A stretch of 64,000 nt of DNA from Stenopsyche tienmushanensis (GCA_008973525.1 WACJ01000324.1:124001-188000); one strand, 5' to 3'; positions 10,176 through 22,390 are shown, counted from the stretch's first letter. Program-made: numbers and translations. Notes: generated by a model from the letters alone, not told the origin.

Positions 10176-11917
10176 GTTATAAAAAAATAATTAAAAACTT
10201 GCATCACAGTGTTCAAACAGCGGGTTAGTTAGCACACGCATTATGTAGTATTGTTAGAGTTCAATAACAGTTTAAAAATATTCATACCTATGGCAATATC
10301 CTGTGTATTTGAAGGAGTATATTTTACCATATAAATTATCATTTCTTCCATGCGGAGATTACGCCTGAGCCGTCGCTGTTGTGAGATTGTTTGAAAGCCT
10401 ACAACTGCTGTAAAGAATGCATCGTTCAATATACATAATCGACACAACTACAATAAAACGCCACATTATTATATCCATAATATTTATTCCCTTTTATAAA
10501 AATGCAAAACTTTAGAATATTTACAATAATTTTAACAAAATACAAATAGAACGTTATAAGAATAATCAATTGAACACAAAAATTAGCAGCTCTAGTCACA
10601 TGAAGTAGTCCTGGGTATTATTGATCTGAGATTTATTTCACAAATTTAAAAGATAATATTAATGAGATTAAAAATACAAGCATATGCATACTCATACTAA
10701 TCCTAAGAGTAAAACAGTACAAAACCCCGACTATTGATCCAATTCAAGCAATAAAAGGTGCAAACAAAGAATATCAAAATATATAAATTATTAGAGAAGT
10801 AATATCAAATTGATTTCCAATATTTTAAAATTAGAAATATCTATTCAAGGAGATCTGATACACATCTTTGGTTTTTGATAAGCGATAAAATGAAAAAAAT
10901 ACACATTATGAGCTGTCGAATTTTGTATGGATGGCAAATATATTTAAATAATTGGGAAACGTTTATAATTTATAATTGAATTGAGTTTAATATAAGCATT
11001 TATAGATTGTAAATTAAACAACATTAAAACATGTAAGCGGATATTAATAATATTAACGGATAATTATCATGTTATTTAGGGCTTTCACATGATCTTTAAA
11101 ATGGCGGACTTCTATTTTCATTTTAAAAATTCGATCCTCATGTTCGTGACAATAAAATCTTTAAAATATCTCTATGTCTTCATTTATTTGCTGTCCTTGC
11201 ATTGTTTTTGATATCTGTTCTTTCAATTAAAATTTATCAGATCAACATAAAGTTCTCCATTTGTAATATTTCAAGTGGTAACCCAACGTTAAAATTAATT
11301 TCCCCTAGGGTAGTCATAGAAAATGCTATTTAATATGGGAAAAACGCGGGAGTTAAACATTTTAGCACATTCTATCAAATAAAAGTAAGATTACACAAAA
11401 TTAAAATAAATGCAAAGTATATATTCGGAGACATTTCATATATGCACGTTTACAATTATATTCCTCTCTTAATATAGTTTTATACATCTTGTGTCTAACT
11501 TTAAACAATACTCTTACTAACGATAATTATGTACAACTCATAAATTTAATAAGTCACAACATATGGAATTAAAGTTCATTTAATATATCCTCTCTAATAC
11601 GAAAAATATAAATAAAAACCTTAAAATATCATCACTTGAAAATCAATCCATTGAAACATAAAATCAGACAAATACACTCAGGTAAAGGTGAAATAATAAC
11701 AACCCACGAGGTATGCAATACTCAAGGACACACTAAGTATGTTCAAAGTCTTCCAAACATACTGAAATGCTAGACATGCAACACAAAATAATTTTGAGAT
11801 ACACACAGATCACTGCATATTAAACTAAGACTATAATTGTATGACTTTAAAAGACCTTCGAAGAAAACATTGTCTCGTAATTTGTGACAGTAGAAATTTA
11901 AAAATACGATTAATCGA
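10176..11917. other. AT-rich flank downstream of ANKLE2, no gene seen
   Basis: About 1.7 kb with pervasive stops. It probably includes the ANKLE2 3' UTR (minus strand) near its right end. The 68-codon minus frame at 10241-10447 has no recognisable domain. Confidence 0.55.
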
Positions 11918-12236
11918 TTAAAATAAAGGTGTATTTGGTCCATAAGCTCTGCTTATTAAAGCCGATCTCGGTGAATTTGGTCCGGTTACTCTCATCCACT
12001 TCGACACCTGCATATTCGGCGTAAATTCCATCCACGATTGATTTTTAATTGAACTGACATCGGATGTCTTGGGCGTTAGTAATGTTATCGGATTTATGAC
12101 ACTGGTATTTCGAAATTTGGGTGAGCAATTTCGTTCGTCCAAAGTAATTGTGTAAATATTTTTCTTAGCGGGTCGGCGTGCTCGATTCAAAATGAGATAT
12201 ATGACCGATATTAAACGAGCATGTGAATAGGTGAAT
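11918..12236 (-). other. Candidate alternative terminal exon of ANKLE2
   Basis: Immediately beyond the predicted ANKLE2 stop, in a different frame, an open frame runs to a TAA at 11918. Its codon use and GC content look like coding sequence. An alternative acceptor, GATGATTTAG, ends at 12237. Joining exon 10 (ending at 12373 in phase 2) to 12236 keeps the frame open for 105 codons and ends in ISRAYGPNTPLF. The full protein would then be about 1032 aa instead of 947. The standard acceptor at 12275-12276 has a better pyrimidine tract. Alternatives are a frameshift in one of the two endings or chance. Confidence 0.45.
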
Positions 12237-15200
12237 CTAAATCATCGGATAATTCGAAATCTTCGACAGGCCAACTGAAAAATGAAGAAATATTTGATTA
12301 GCATAAACATTTTCTTTTAACGTAAAATTATGTGTTTATCATTGATTAGAATAAAATTATGATTGAAATTACCTTTCTCTCTCTTGTTGGGAATATAAGC
12401 CAACAGTATGTCGCCAACGATATACATATGGATATTTTGTAACATCTATATCACAATTATTTATAGCATCATATACTGCCTTATCGGTTTTGGTGGGTCT
12501 TGTACTACATAAACAAAAATATGTATTAACACTTTGTATGCAGAATACGAGGATTACAGTCCTCGATTGAGAGTGATTCCAGTTCTTATGATTTGACTAC
12601 AGACATCTATTAACCCTATTGGACCAGAAATCATGAGACAGAGACAAGACAAGGTAAGACGACTTTCGTTCGTGTTGTCTTGAGAGCAGGCGTTTGTTTT
12701 GATAATTAAGACACTCGCATCATTATTATCGTTGACCAATTTTGTTATTCCCCCTTGACTGTAATGGAGTGACGTCATTAGCTAAGAATCACCACTTCTT
12801 TGCAAAATCTACTCCTTCAAAAGTAAACTGGCAGGCTTGCACGGTAACCCGGCCTTTTATTTTCGCAACACATTAATAGGAAAAAATAGCTGAGCAACAG
12901 AAAGGAAAGGACATGTCTCTAAGGAAGTCGTCCATAATTTTGGTGAAGAAATTTCGGATTATTTCAATGCTTTATAGCTAATTCACGAAATGCGCTCGAA
13001 GCAATCACTTCATCGCACTCCGACGGCTCTGAGACCGCTGCGGCCACAGGCTTGCCCCTATACCTGCTTTTGTTTACAGGTCAGAGGTTCCTGTTGGGGA
13101 CCTTTCTTATCTTTGTTCTAGTAAGGAGCAAATCAAGTCAAAAAAATGTTAACACAGATTTAAAAAAGGCGAATAAGCAAGTGGAAAGTAAAAAATTGTT
13201 TAAAAATGCCTATTTTTTGGGCCGTCAAAGTGATAAGTGTTAATAAGTGTACAAAGTGTTAAAACATAAAATATTATAATTACCCATGAATAAAAGCATC
13301 TATGACTTTGACATCCAGTCTTGATGAAGCACTATCACATGCATCTTCATAATCAGATTCATCGCTCACAACCAAACTCGTTGCAGGCGTCACAAAAATT
13401 CCATCATCAGAATCGATATACGAGTCATCGTCTGATATGAGATCCTTATAATTTTCTTCTTCGCTAGCATTAAAATTGGGATTGTTAATATCTAAAATAT
13501 CATTTGTATTACTAGGATCATTTTCAGAAAAGTTGTGGTTTTTATCACTTTTAGGACTGGTTGACATAAATTTTCCATCGAGATCGTATTCTATAAAAGA
13601 TTAACAATTACATTTTAATATGGAAGATAATTGACATTTTAAATGTGTGTTTATAATGAAAAAAATCATTAACGTACCATTTTCAAAGATAAGTTTTTTA
13701 GACACGGGATCCATGCTAAACTTTGGGCTGGAAGACAAATTATCGGAAACGTCCCTAGATTTATTTTGATTCCTCTTTAACGATGCACTTTTGCGACAAT
13801 TTCTAAAGAATACCTCAGTCTGCCAGGTGCAATTGCATTCTGACAACGTTGACCATGCTTCAATGCACTCTTCTTCAGTTTTGAATGTTTTAGAGTATGG
13901 AATATTTTCGTCTGAAATCCACTGCAATATATTCTTCGCTAAACATTTTATCTGCGTGTTTACGTCGATGCTAGCCTTGCGATCTTTTTTGACATATTGC
14001 CTGGTAGGAATGACGTTTTCTTCTTCGTCGGATGAAAAGGCATCTAAATTTTTATTGTCCATGATTGAGAGTTCCATTAATGACGCTTTTAATATATCAA
14101 CATCGTTGTAATCGTTGTCAAATATCAACTTTTGAGCAGCAATTTGAGCTACTCGAGAATGCACTAAATGAAAATTAACGGTATGAAATCTAGCATCGTC
14201 CATATAACTGGCAATCGTTTGCTGTAAATGTTTAATCTCAATTTTTAAATAATTGTTATAGAATTCATTATCTGCTAATATTCCATCTAAGCGTTTTGCA
14301 AATACTTGACAAGATTTTTCAATACATAGATAAGGACTCAGTCCTGGATTTAAAAAAGGTTTAATAATAGTTTCGGCTTCGGCATAATAATGCTCATGGT
14401 TTTCAGTCGATATTAATTGTTTATCTCCAGTCGGCGTCTTCATTGTGAGCGTTTGAAATGCAACACAAAGACCGCTCATTGGACTCAGACCAGGGTCAAA
14501 ATTTTTCGGGACTTTTAGACTTCGATTGACCAAGTCGACATTTTTTAAAATAGATTTAGTTTCAGTTGGTGTTTTTGGAGATAATTGTAAACTATCGGGA
14601 AATAAGTCATTTGAAGAAGTATTCCAAGGAGCAATGAATTCATTCTTTAAATAATCTTCTAAAAGACCAAGTCCTTCGGCGGACGTAAGATCTGTAAATG
14701 TATCAAGGAACGGCCAATATTCTTTCCAACCGATTTTCAGCTCTTGTGCAAGATCCCTTGAATATCAATATATAAATTAAATTCTGTTCAAAAACAAAAA
14801 TTTCATCGATAAATAAAATAAAAAAATAAAACCTTCCAACTTTTTCAAGGCCTTTTTCTACATCTTGAAGTCTGAACTTTGCTGCAGCTAATGGTGTCTT
14901 TAATGATCGAGGTGGAGTTTTCCATTTTCTTCTAAAGGTATGGGCTTCCGTTTTATTCATTGGACCTGCATATGCCCTAATTTCTAAACGTGGACTTACA
15001 GGGTTACCACTGAATGACTAAAAACAAAATGTTCAATATATATTTTATAATAGATTGTCCCATTAGGAATGTCGTTTTTTAAACGAGAGAGTTATATTCA
15101 AACAAAAATATTATTAATTAATTTCATCGATACAATGTATTCTCCTTTAGTAGATACAACCTTTTCCCATCTATTTAATATTTTTTTTAATTCCAGAAGA

Positions 15201-18200
15201 ATAAAATTCAATGGGTTTTGATACAAAATATGTTTCAATTCTATGTTTATGATTTTTTTTCCCGATAAGATATACAAATTTATGACAAATTTTAAATAAT
15301 ATCTTACAGGTGGGCTTCCTGGCGAGAATGGCTGTCCTATTGTTGGTTGAACAGAATCATCTTCACTATGTAAAACCGGAACATAAAATCTATCCTGCAG
15401 CATGCACGAAATTTCATTAATTAAATTTGCATCACCTTTGGTTCGTTGACATATTATCTAAAAAAAAAGAAAAAATATATTTAACATACAAACAAGTATC
15501 AAGCATAATATAGGCATTCTTAAAAAAATATTAGGCCTACATCTTTAGCTTGTTCTCCAAATTTATTTGTTTGAGTTCTATTGCATTGTGGATAAGATAC
15601 TAGTAAATCGACAATATCTTTAGCTCCAAATTTTACAGCAAAATGTAGCGGTGTCTCATTTATAGATTTGTCCGGAGTATTCAAATATAAATCTAGTAAA
15701 ATAGTAGCCCTTTCCTATAAGAACAAAAATGAGAAAAATAAAAAGTGCATATATTTTTATAATTGCATAATATCTAAAAATAAACAAACTTTGCAACTAT
15801 CTATGTTATCATCCCCGTATAATAGTTCGACGAAATGGGGATCGCTAACGGTTGATAGAATGAAATCACACATTTCAACTTTGAGCGCTCTGACTGCAAC
15901 ATGCAACGCATTGTAGCGAGATCCTTCCTAAAAAATCAAAAAGGGAATTTTTTTTACAAAAAATTATCTCATAAAAGAGGCGATTAAGATAACATAAAAG
16001 ATAAATTCTTATCATTACAAAAATTACAATTGAAATGTATTTAGATACAGAATAGATGTTTATTATTTAATTGCTGATTTTTTCTCATTGCATAAAACTT
16101 TTTTAAAGCAAATAAAATAAATCATTTGAAGAAACACCACCGATTAGCTTACGCAGACTGAAAAGAAGAAATATTTTGAAGAATTGTCAATACAAATGAA
16201 ATTTCAGGATGAGGTCAACAAAAGGTTTTCATACTTTTTAACTAAACATTCTATGTATTTTATAGAAACTCGTAAATGTGCACACTTACTATTCAACAAA
16301 AAATCGTATTCTAAAGAATCTTTTAAGCGTCATAAAATTTAAGTATAATTAACTGAAATCGATATCGTCGGATTAAGTAACTATTAAGTTCTTTCAACAA
16401 AGATAAAACGACTTTCGTTCATGTTGTCTTGAGAGTAGGCGTTTGTTTTGATAATTAAAACTCTCGCATCATTCTTATTGGTGATCAATTTTGTTATTCC
16501 CCCTTGATTGTTATGGGGTGCCGTCATTAGCCGAGTATCACCACTCCTTTGCAAAATCTTCAGAAGTAAACTAGCAGGCTTGCACAGTAATCCTGTGCTT
16601 TTATTTTCGCAACACATCAATAGGCAAAAATAGCTGATCAACAGAAAGCAGACGCCATGTGAATATTGTGTGTTATCAACAGTGTTAAGGTTCAATCATT
16701 GAACTTGGTCATTATTAAGCTTGATACACGCTGCGGCGAAGCTGACAGAAAAGTGGATTTACATTAGAGCGAAGCATGTCTGCTCTCCAGTTCGAAAAGA
16801 TTAATAGAACATTTGGAGAAGGATTGATTTGTAAGAGAACAATTTACAAATATGGTTACATTGAGCGTAGCTGTCTATAAGCGGAAGATGGCATACCACA
16901 CCCTGTTTGAGGACACGGTGCTCTAAATCACCGGGACTGCTCCCGTTGATTTGCTGGCGATTGAGCGTAAAGTTCGATATGTCGGGCAGAATGGCAGATA
17001 TGATAGGATGTTTCAGAAAAGAGCAGGTGGACTCACACGCTCCTGCTCGATGTAAGAAAGTGGAGTGAAAGGAGACACGGACAACTGAGCTATCATCTGA
17101 CTCAGCTTCTCACTGGGCATGGTTGCTTCAGAGTCTATCTGAAATGGATAGGCAAAGAAGCGACCACCGAGTGCCTCCACTGTGAGGCTAAGGCGAATTA
17201 TACATAAAGAGTACACGATGTTTGAATACGAAGCATGGGAGAAAGAGCGGATAATTCTCCGCACTTCCATAGGTAACAAACAAGTGTCGAAGGACAGAAT
17301 GGTGGCTTCTATATATATATATATATACTTGAACGCCTGGGGAAACTTCACCGCCAAGGTGATTGCATCGAAGGAGGATGCTGAAAGGATAAGAAGACAG
17401 GCAGTACTGATGAGGACACTGTCAACAGTGAGCTGAGGTGGGTATAGACCTGAATGCCGTTTTTGGCAAATGCCTAACGGTTAGGCTGGACACAACAAGA
17501 GGTGGCCGAGAAAAGGTTTTAGGGTTAGGGTTTTGTTAAATTTAAAAGTAAAATGTAATATAATATAAATTATTGTAAAATATGTAGATTCGTAACAAAA
17601 AAATATAAAAATTGTCTTTTGTCCCCTTTACAAATACAATTTATGATTAAAAATAATATATTCAATTTTATTAACAACATTGAATATTATTGTTACCAAG
17701 TATAAGTTCAAAATGTAATCAAGCAAAATAAAATAAGACATCCGTATAATAATCTTCAAATACTTAGTACAGAATAAAAAATGTCTTACTTGTAATATAG
17801 ACGGAGTATCACCGCTGCTAACTAAATATCGAGGATTTTCCCATGCTGTCTTTTTGACCATTTCATAATTTCCGGTTTCTATAGTTTTACGAAATTGAAC
17901 CAATTCTTGGGGTTTTGGCCCCTTAAATAAGCTAGGTTTTTCAAATCCGACTAGGTTATTGCTAAGAGGAGCTGTAATAAAAATGATATTTAGATAGATA
18001 TATTTTATAGCATATCATGTACAATTTTTAAATGAACTCACAGCTCCCATTGGTTTCAGCACTCGTAATACCATTATTTAGATGTACGTCTCGTTCTTGA
18101 GCGAGTTCAGGTCCTTGCAGTGCAAATTCTACAGCTTTTTTATGATTCGTAAATGATTTGAACCGAGCCTTTTTATATTTTTTTACTACCTTGAGGGCGT

Positions 18201-18581
18201 CGGCTCTGTCTTCATATACGTGGAGCGTTTCTAAAATTTAGACATAAAACACGTAAATATTTAAATCAAAGCACGTCATGCAAAAACACAATGTAATATT
18301 CATTCATTCAAGATATTAATTATAAAATTAAATGAACCTTCGTCTGGACCAATTTTAGATTCACACGGAATATATACACCATAATATGTTACAGGTGGTT
18401 CTTGTTCCTTTCCATTTTTACCGTCAGGAAATTCATTTTTAGATGTGAGTGGACTTAAGCGTAATAAACGTGAGAATACACCCATCTTCTCTTGCATGTT
18501 GTGAGTTGAATCAGTCTGATTATTGACGTCAACCGTTGACATAATGAATAATTTGTAAGCACTGTAAATTAGATAAAACAT
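12211..18581 (-). CDS. Ankle2: ANKLE2 orthologue (ankyrin repeat and LEM-domain protein 2), eleven exons
   Basis: ANKLE2 is an ER/nuclear-envelope protein that recruits PP2A and restrains VRK1 so that BAF is dephosphorylated and the envelope reforms after mitosis. Exons on the minus strand, all GT-AG and summing to a whole number of codons: 18581-18338, 18230-18042, 17971-17790, 15927-15790, 15714-15541, 15457-15308, 15017-14833, 14756-13678, 13590-13284, 12504-12373, 12274-12211; about 947 aa (human 938). Residues 1-14 are hydrophobic (a short anchor). At 65-125 lies the viroplasmin-like segment TYYGVYIP...[13 protein letters not shown]. Ankyrin motifs are YNALHVAV (about 209) and [10 protein letters not shown] (272-281), followed by [10 protein letters not shown] (about 390) and [12 protein letters not shown] see no LEM domain at the N-terminus. 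The start is the first in-frame ATG; an upstream exon is possible. Introns contain mariner, R1-like and family X insertions. Confidence 0.92.
12640..12905 (+). repeat. Interspersed repeat family X, copy in ANKLE2 intron 9
   Basis: It shares CGACTTTCGTTCGTGTTGTC, GGCGTTTGTTTTGATAATTA, TTGTTATTCCCCCTTGACTG, CACCACTTCTTTGCAAAATC and TTTTATTTTCGCAACACAT with copies at 16335-16690 and 49450-49830. It is antisense to ANKLE2 in this orientation. The last third also resembles the end of the solo LTR at 38596-39218, so the family may be LTR-derived. No target duplication was seen. Confidence 0.65.
15053..15210 (-). mobile_element. mariner-family 3' end in ANKLE2 intron 6
   Basis: After a TA dinucleotide, GATTGTCCCATTAGGAATGTCG matches the terminal inverted repeat of the mariner at 62661-63348. 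Reading inward on the minus strand gives a transposase C-terminus, [20 protein letters not shown], and a stop, the usual mariner ending (RWQKVV...G.Y). The rest of the element and the other inverted repeat are missing. Confidence 0.65.
16335..16690 (+). repeat. Interspersed repeat family X, copy in ANKLE2 intron 3
   Basis: This is the most complete match to 49450-49830. Shared sequence starts upstream at ATAATTAACTGAAATCG and extends past CGCAACACATCAATAGG to AACAGAAAGCAGA(C/T)GCCATG. Both orientations contain short open frames that I regard as incidental. Confidence 0.65.
16850..17450 (+). mobile_element. R1-clade non-LTR retrotransposon 3' remnant in ANKLE2 intron 3
   Basis: Plus-strand translation gives [16 protein letters not shown], then [35 protein letters not shown], a CHHC...H zinc-knuckle-like segment and [20 protein letters not shown]. 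This order matches the C-terminal region of R1-type ORF2 proteins and corresponds to the element at 41210-42803. The reading frame is broken by stops and by a (TA)n tract at about 17311-17326. It lies antisense to ANKLE2. Confidence 0.7.
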
Positions 18582-18608
18582 GCATGTTATAAATAAAGCG
18601 ACAAACAA

Positions 18609-19415
18609 TATACAGTTTCAGCAATTAGAAATTATGAGGCGAAAGTTCGAAAGACCTCTAATAAAAGTGTGCATTTTGAAAACAAATTGAATACAACAGA
18701 ACTCCACTAATTCAAAATTAATGGATAATATTTTTTCACATATTATTTATAGCTCGAAATTCAAAGATATCATTGAATTATACAGTAATTTCGGATTAAA
18801 AGCATTTAAACGTGAATATTAATGGCTCAAGATACTAATGTGTTTAAATACTAGCGTTATTCTCTTTGATAAAATAAAAACTGATAAAACAATACATGTT
18901 GGATGCAATTATTTGTATCTCAATTTTGGTGTTTGATAATATATGAATGGGTTTATTATTAATACTACAGTATTTGTAATTTTTAAAATACGCGTATATA
19001 AAAAATTGTTCATAAGGCGATTAGCCGATAATCTCATTCATCTGCTGATATTTATTTGCTTATAAATACAAGTACAGTAAGACCCCATTTAGCGTTGTTT
19101 CAGTATTACGCAGCAGAATTAGTTTATAGAATATTTTTCCTTCTCTGTTAAATGCTACTGCAAACTGAAAAATATCTAGGATCAGATGATCAAAAATATC
19201 TAGAATATCTAAAATTAGATGTCTTGATATTGACAACTGCTTGCTGAACAAAACAGGAAAACGCAAACCATGTTAGATGAATTCTTCACAAAAAAAACAT
19301 TAAATAAGGAAGAATCTTTCTCATCACAAACATAACATATTTACTTAAACTTTGTTTGGATTTCTATAAATAATTTATGAATAAAAATCAATATTTGCAA
19401 TAAACAAATCAATAA
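18609..19415. other. AT-rich region upstream of ANKLE2, no gene seen
   Basis: The ANKLE2 promoter and any 5' untranslated exon should lie here, but I see no clear core motif. The 68-codon minus frame at 19060-19266 has no recognisable domain. Confidence 0.5.
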
Positions 19416-19419
19416 TTAA

Positions 19420-19885
19420 TATCATCATCATAGTGCAGCCACAAACAGTCCACTGCAGAACTATGGGCCTCTTCAATATCCATTCACAGGAAGGGGTTAC
19501 ATCCATCGTCTGTATCATACATTCACCTCCTTATTCGCTCGATATTGAAGGTAGCATTACCACCGAGTTTCATTTAGAACGCTCACTCAGCGGGTATCCC
19601 GAATGAACATATTGATGAACGCTTTCATGACCGTCTCAATAGAGAGTGTAAGAAGTTTGTAAAGACTGAGTAGTCTTCTCTGACAGTGGAAAACTACTCT
19701 AGAAGACCTTTTTGATTTTACTGGAAAGGGCTTTCTGGAGTGCAGAGTCGAGTCCTTCCTTTCTTCGTTAGGGCATTGCTACACCAACTGAGGATATCTT
19801 CCCGTCCACGTGCAACTTACCTGAGTGAATTCTAAACTAAGTGCTTTCCTATTTTAGGTCGACCCTCTCAGTTCGGCGATATCAA
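19420..19885 (+). repeat. Interspersed repeat family V, most complete plus copy
   Basis: It begins with an ATCATCATCATAGTGCAGCCAC microsatellite-like end, then CAGTCCACTGCAGAACTATGGGCCTC, AGGAAGGGGTTACATCCATC, CTCGATATTGAAGGTAGCATT, and ends at GTCGACCCTCTCAGTTCGGCGAT. A near full-length inverted copy is at 21895-22390. The trinucleotide end and the variably truncated copies point to a retroposed 3' end or SINE, which is inference. Confidence 0.65.
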
Positions 19886-20417
19886 AACGATATAGAAGTT
19901 AACGGAAAATGCTGTTGATATTGCAAAGTGAAGTTTTTTTATATTCCTCTATTTCTATACGCCTTCTATTTGATGTTGATACTGATAACATTTCTTATTC
20001 TGTTATATTTTACTTATCTCCATTTTTTTCCCCGTGTATCAGAAAGAGCCAATGTTTAAGAATACGTTCAGTAAATTTCAAATTGATATAAATAAAATTT
20101 ACAAAGTTACAGTCCGACGAAGAGAAGCTGGAGCAGGTATGCGATTCAGAGCGCTTGCTTATGTTAGCATGATGCTATAAGCCGCAATGCAAATGAACGC
20201 TGGAAAAATGAAACGAACGTGTGAACGCTGGAATAATGAAAATCGATATTATCGAAACGATTAGACAATCCGAGAAGCTTCACAATGTTAAAATATGCCA
20301 ACTACATAGGCGACGGGGATATGATAACATTTAAATGACATGGTATCAAACACGAACAAACAATTGTAACTGAGCTTTGGAAACTCCTTCCTTCTATATA
20401 TTAAAATCTGTCGTCAG

Positions 20418-20681
20418 ATGATTTTTTGCTTGAAAAAAACTATTGAAATAGCAACTTTTATTGCCGCTTGTATTTTCAACGAAGGTATCACCTTACTACT
20501 GTGTATGATGGAAATGATGGGCATCACAATTGGACTGCAAGCAAAAATAATTGTCAGCAAAAGGAATATGGTGCACATGAAAAAAGCTGATGCTGCAAAT
20601 TCCGCAGCATCAAAAGAGGCAAGAATGAGCGGGGTATTATTGTACTTAAAGAGCAGTAGAGTCAATTTAAAATTTACATAA
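20418..20681 (+). pseudogene. Fragment of an arthropod transposon-like protein (possibly Mutator-like)
   Basis: An 87-codon frame has the pattern IATFIAACIFNEGITLLLCM.EMMGI.IG followed by KADAANSAASKEAR. This pattern (a cysteine- and FNEG-containing helix, MGI.IG, then SA.KEAR basic tail) recurs at the C-terminus of unclassified transposase-related proteins in insect genomes. No catalytic domain is present. I am moderately sure it is element-derived and unsure of the class. Confidence 0.4.
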
Positions 20682-21359
20682 ATTACAATTCCTATCACTT
20701 GCATGTTATTGATGCAATATCCATAAAAAAATTACATAAAGGAATAAAAATAAATGCTTGAATGATAACGAGAAGCAAATGACCGTAAACAATCAATTAT
20801 TAATTCAAAAGCATTAATAAAGCAAATTAAATATGGAAAATATAAACAGAGTTATGGGAGAAAAACATGAAACTATTTTCATCCAAATTGCATATGCAGA
20901 AATTAGTATAATTAGAACACATCATTAAGTTTAATAGCAAATCCTTACAATTAAATACTGCTATTGTTAGTCAGAAAATGTACTGTAATATAATATTAAA
21001 ATTAATGTTTCAGTGAAAACATTATTATTAGGGATTCTGTGTCGAGACATCTCGGAACTTTTTTCCTGGGACTTTTGGGGTTCTTTTCTGTTTTGAGACT
21101 ATGATTTAAAATGTGCATTCGTCGAAATATCCAATTTGTATTGAATGAAAGCAAATATAACAGGGTACAAGGCATTAAAAAAATGCAACATGTTTGCACC
21201 CATCTGATATTGTATGAGATTCCAGAATTCCATCAAAATAATTCCAAGAACAATGGAACGGATGCTTGCTCCAAGTGTTTCTAGGTAATAGCTGGGACCG
21301 ATTGATTCGTAGAAAAATTCAGAAGAAGTAAATGAAAGATCAATAGTTCGTAAATTCAA

Positions 21360-21570
21360 TATCAAAGTCCCGTCGTCAATGAGCTTTGCCTAAATCATGC
21401 TATACATCTAGTTGTATTTGAAACATTGTACCAGAAAACTTATCAAACAGAAATGGAAAACATTGAAATTGAAGAAGATTTATATTATTCCAATGAAGAT
21501 GAACAAAACACTGAAGAAAGTGACTACGAAAACGATAATTCAGAAAGATTTACGCATACATACATATTTG
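21360..21570 (+). pseudogene. Probable hAT-type transposase fragment
   Basis: One plus frame reads ELCLNHAIHLVVFETLYQK followed by an acidic tract (EEDLYYSNEDEQNTEESDYEND). The C.NHA(I/L)HL.V segment resembles the C.AH.(I/L)(N/H)L motif of hAT transposases, which is often followed by an acidic insertion. There is no support beyond this short stretch. Confidence 0.35.
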
Positions 21571-21894
21571 GCTAACACTTTTTTGCGGCCTAACCACATT
21601 TGACTACTCCTAACTACTATGTTTATATGTATTTTAACTATGGACCACTTGACTAGTACTTATTTACAGATTTAATACTCTTTTAACAGCAAGCTGATGC
21701 TCAGTTTATCTACTATTCATTGCTACTTTTACAAATCATGCCTTGCTTATCACTCGCTATGTTTTACATAGTCGACCCTATCCCACAATATGGAGCACGA
21801 TGAACCTTACCGGTTAGGAGCCAAGAAGCTTTAGGAACAGAACAAGGACAAGAAGAACATCATTTAGACGACCTCGAGGAGATGCATATGAAGA

Positions 21895-22390
21895 ATCGCC
21901 GAACTGAGAGGATCAACTGAAATAGGAAAAAATTTAGTCTCGAATTCGTTTGGGTAAGTTGTATGGTGAGGGGGAGACACCCTTAGTTGTTGTAGGAACA
22001 AATCCGAGATGCATTTAAGCGTCACGTATGTCTTCACCCTACCCCGGCAATGCCCTAGCGAGGAAAAAGGGGACTTTCCAGTAGTCGTCTAGAATAGTTT
22101 TCCACCGTCTCCTTAAGAAAACTACTCAGTCTTTACAAACCTCCCACACTCCCTATCGAGACGGACGCGAAAGCATTCATCAATACATTTCTTCAGGATA
22201 CCCGTTGGGTGAGCGTTCGAAATGAAACTCGTTGGTAATGCTACCTTCAATATCGAGCGAATGAGGAGGTGAATGTATGATACAGACTAGATGGATGTAA
22301 CCCCTTCCTGTGAATGGATATTGTAAAGACTTGGATATTGTATAGTTCTGCATTGGACTTTTTGTGGCTGCACTATGATGATGATGATGA
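21895..22390 (-). repeat. Interspersed repeat family V, near full-length inverted copy
   Basis: The reverse complement aligns with 19420-19885 from the (ATC)n end, here ATGATGATGATGAC at 22377-22391, through GGAAGGGGTTACATCCATC and ATATTGAAGGTAGCATTACC to the ATCCTCTCAGTTCGGCGATTC end near 21896. The two copies lie 2 kb apart in opposite orientation. Confidence 0.65.

Noticed and set aside
12554..12571. CGAGGATTACAGTCCTCG-type palindrome as a regulatory site
   Set aside because: A six-base-pair stem with a short loop is expected by chance in 64 kb and has no supporting context.
13791..14111. 106-codon plus frame
   Set aside because: It is antisense to the large ANKLE2 exon 8 and is a shadow of that coding sequence.
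15098..15403. 101-codon minus frame as an ANKLE2 exon variant
   Set aside because: It reads from true exon 6 through the intron into the mariner end. The GT donor at 15307 and the conserved exon 7 show it is not a single exon.
17311..17326. (TA)n tract
   Set aside because: An ordinary microsatellite inside a dead retroelement; similar tracts occur near 30706 and 33560.
17519..17536. AGGGTTAGGGTTTT as an interstitial telomeric repeat
   Set aside because: Only two imperfect units of a hexamer, and most insects use TTAGG pentamers. It is most likely chance.
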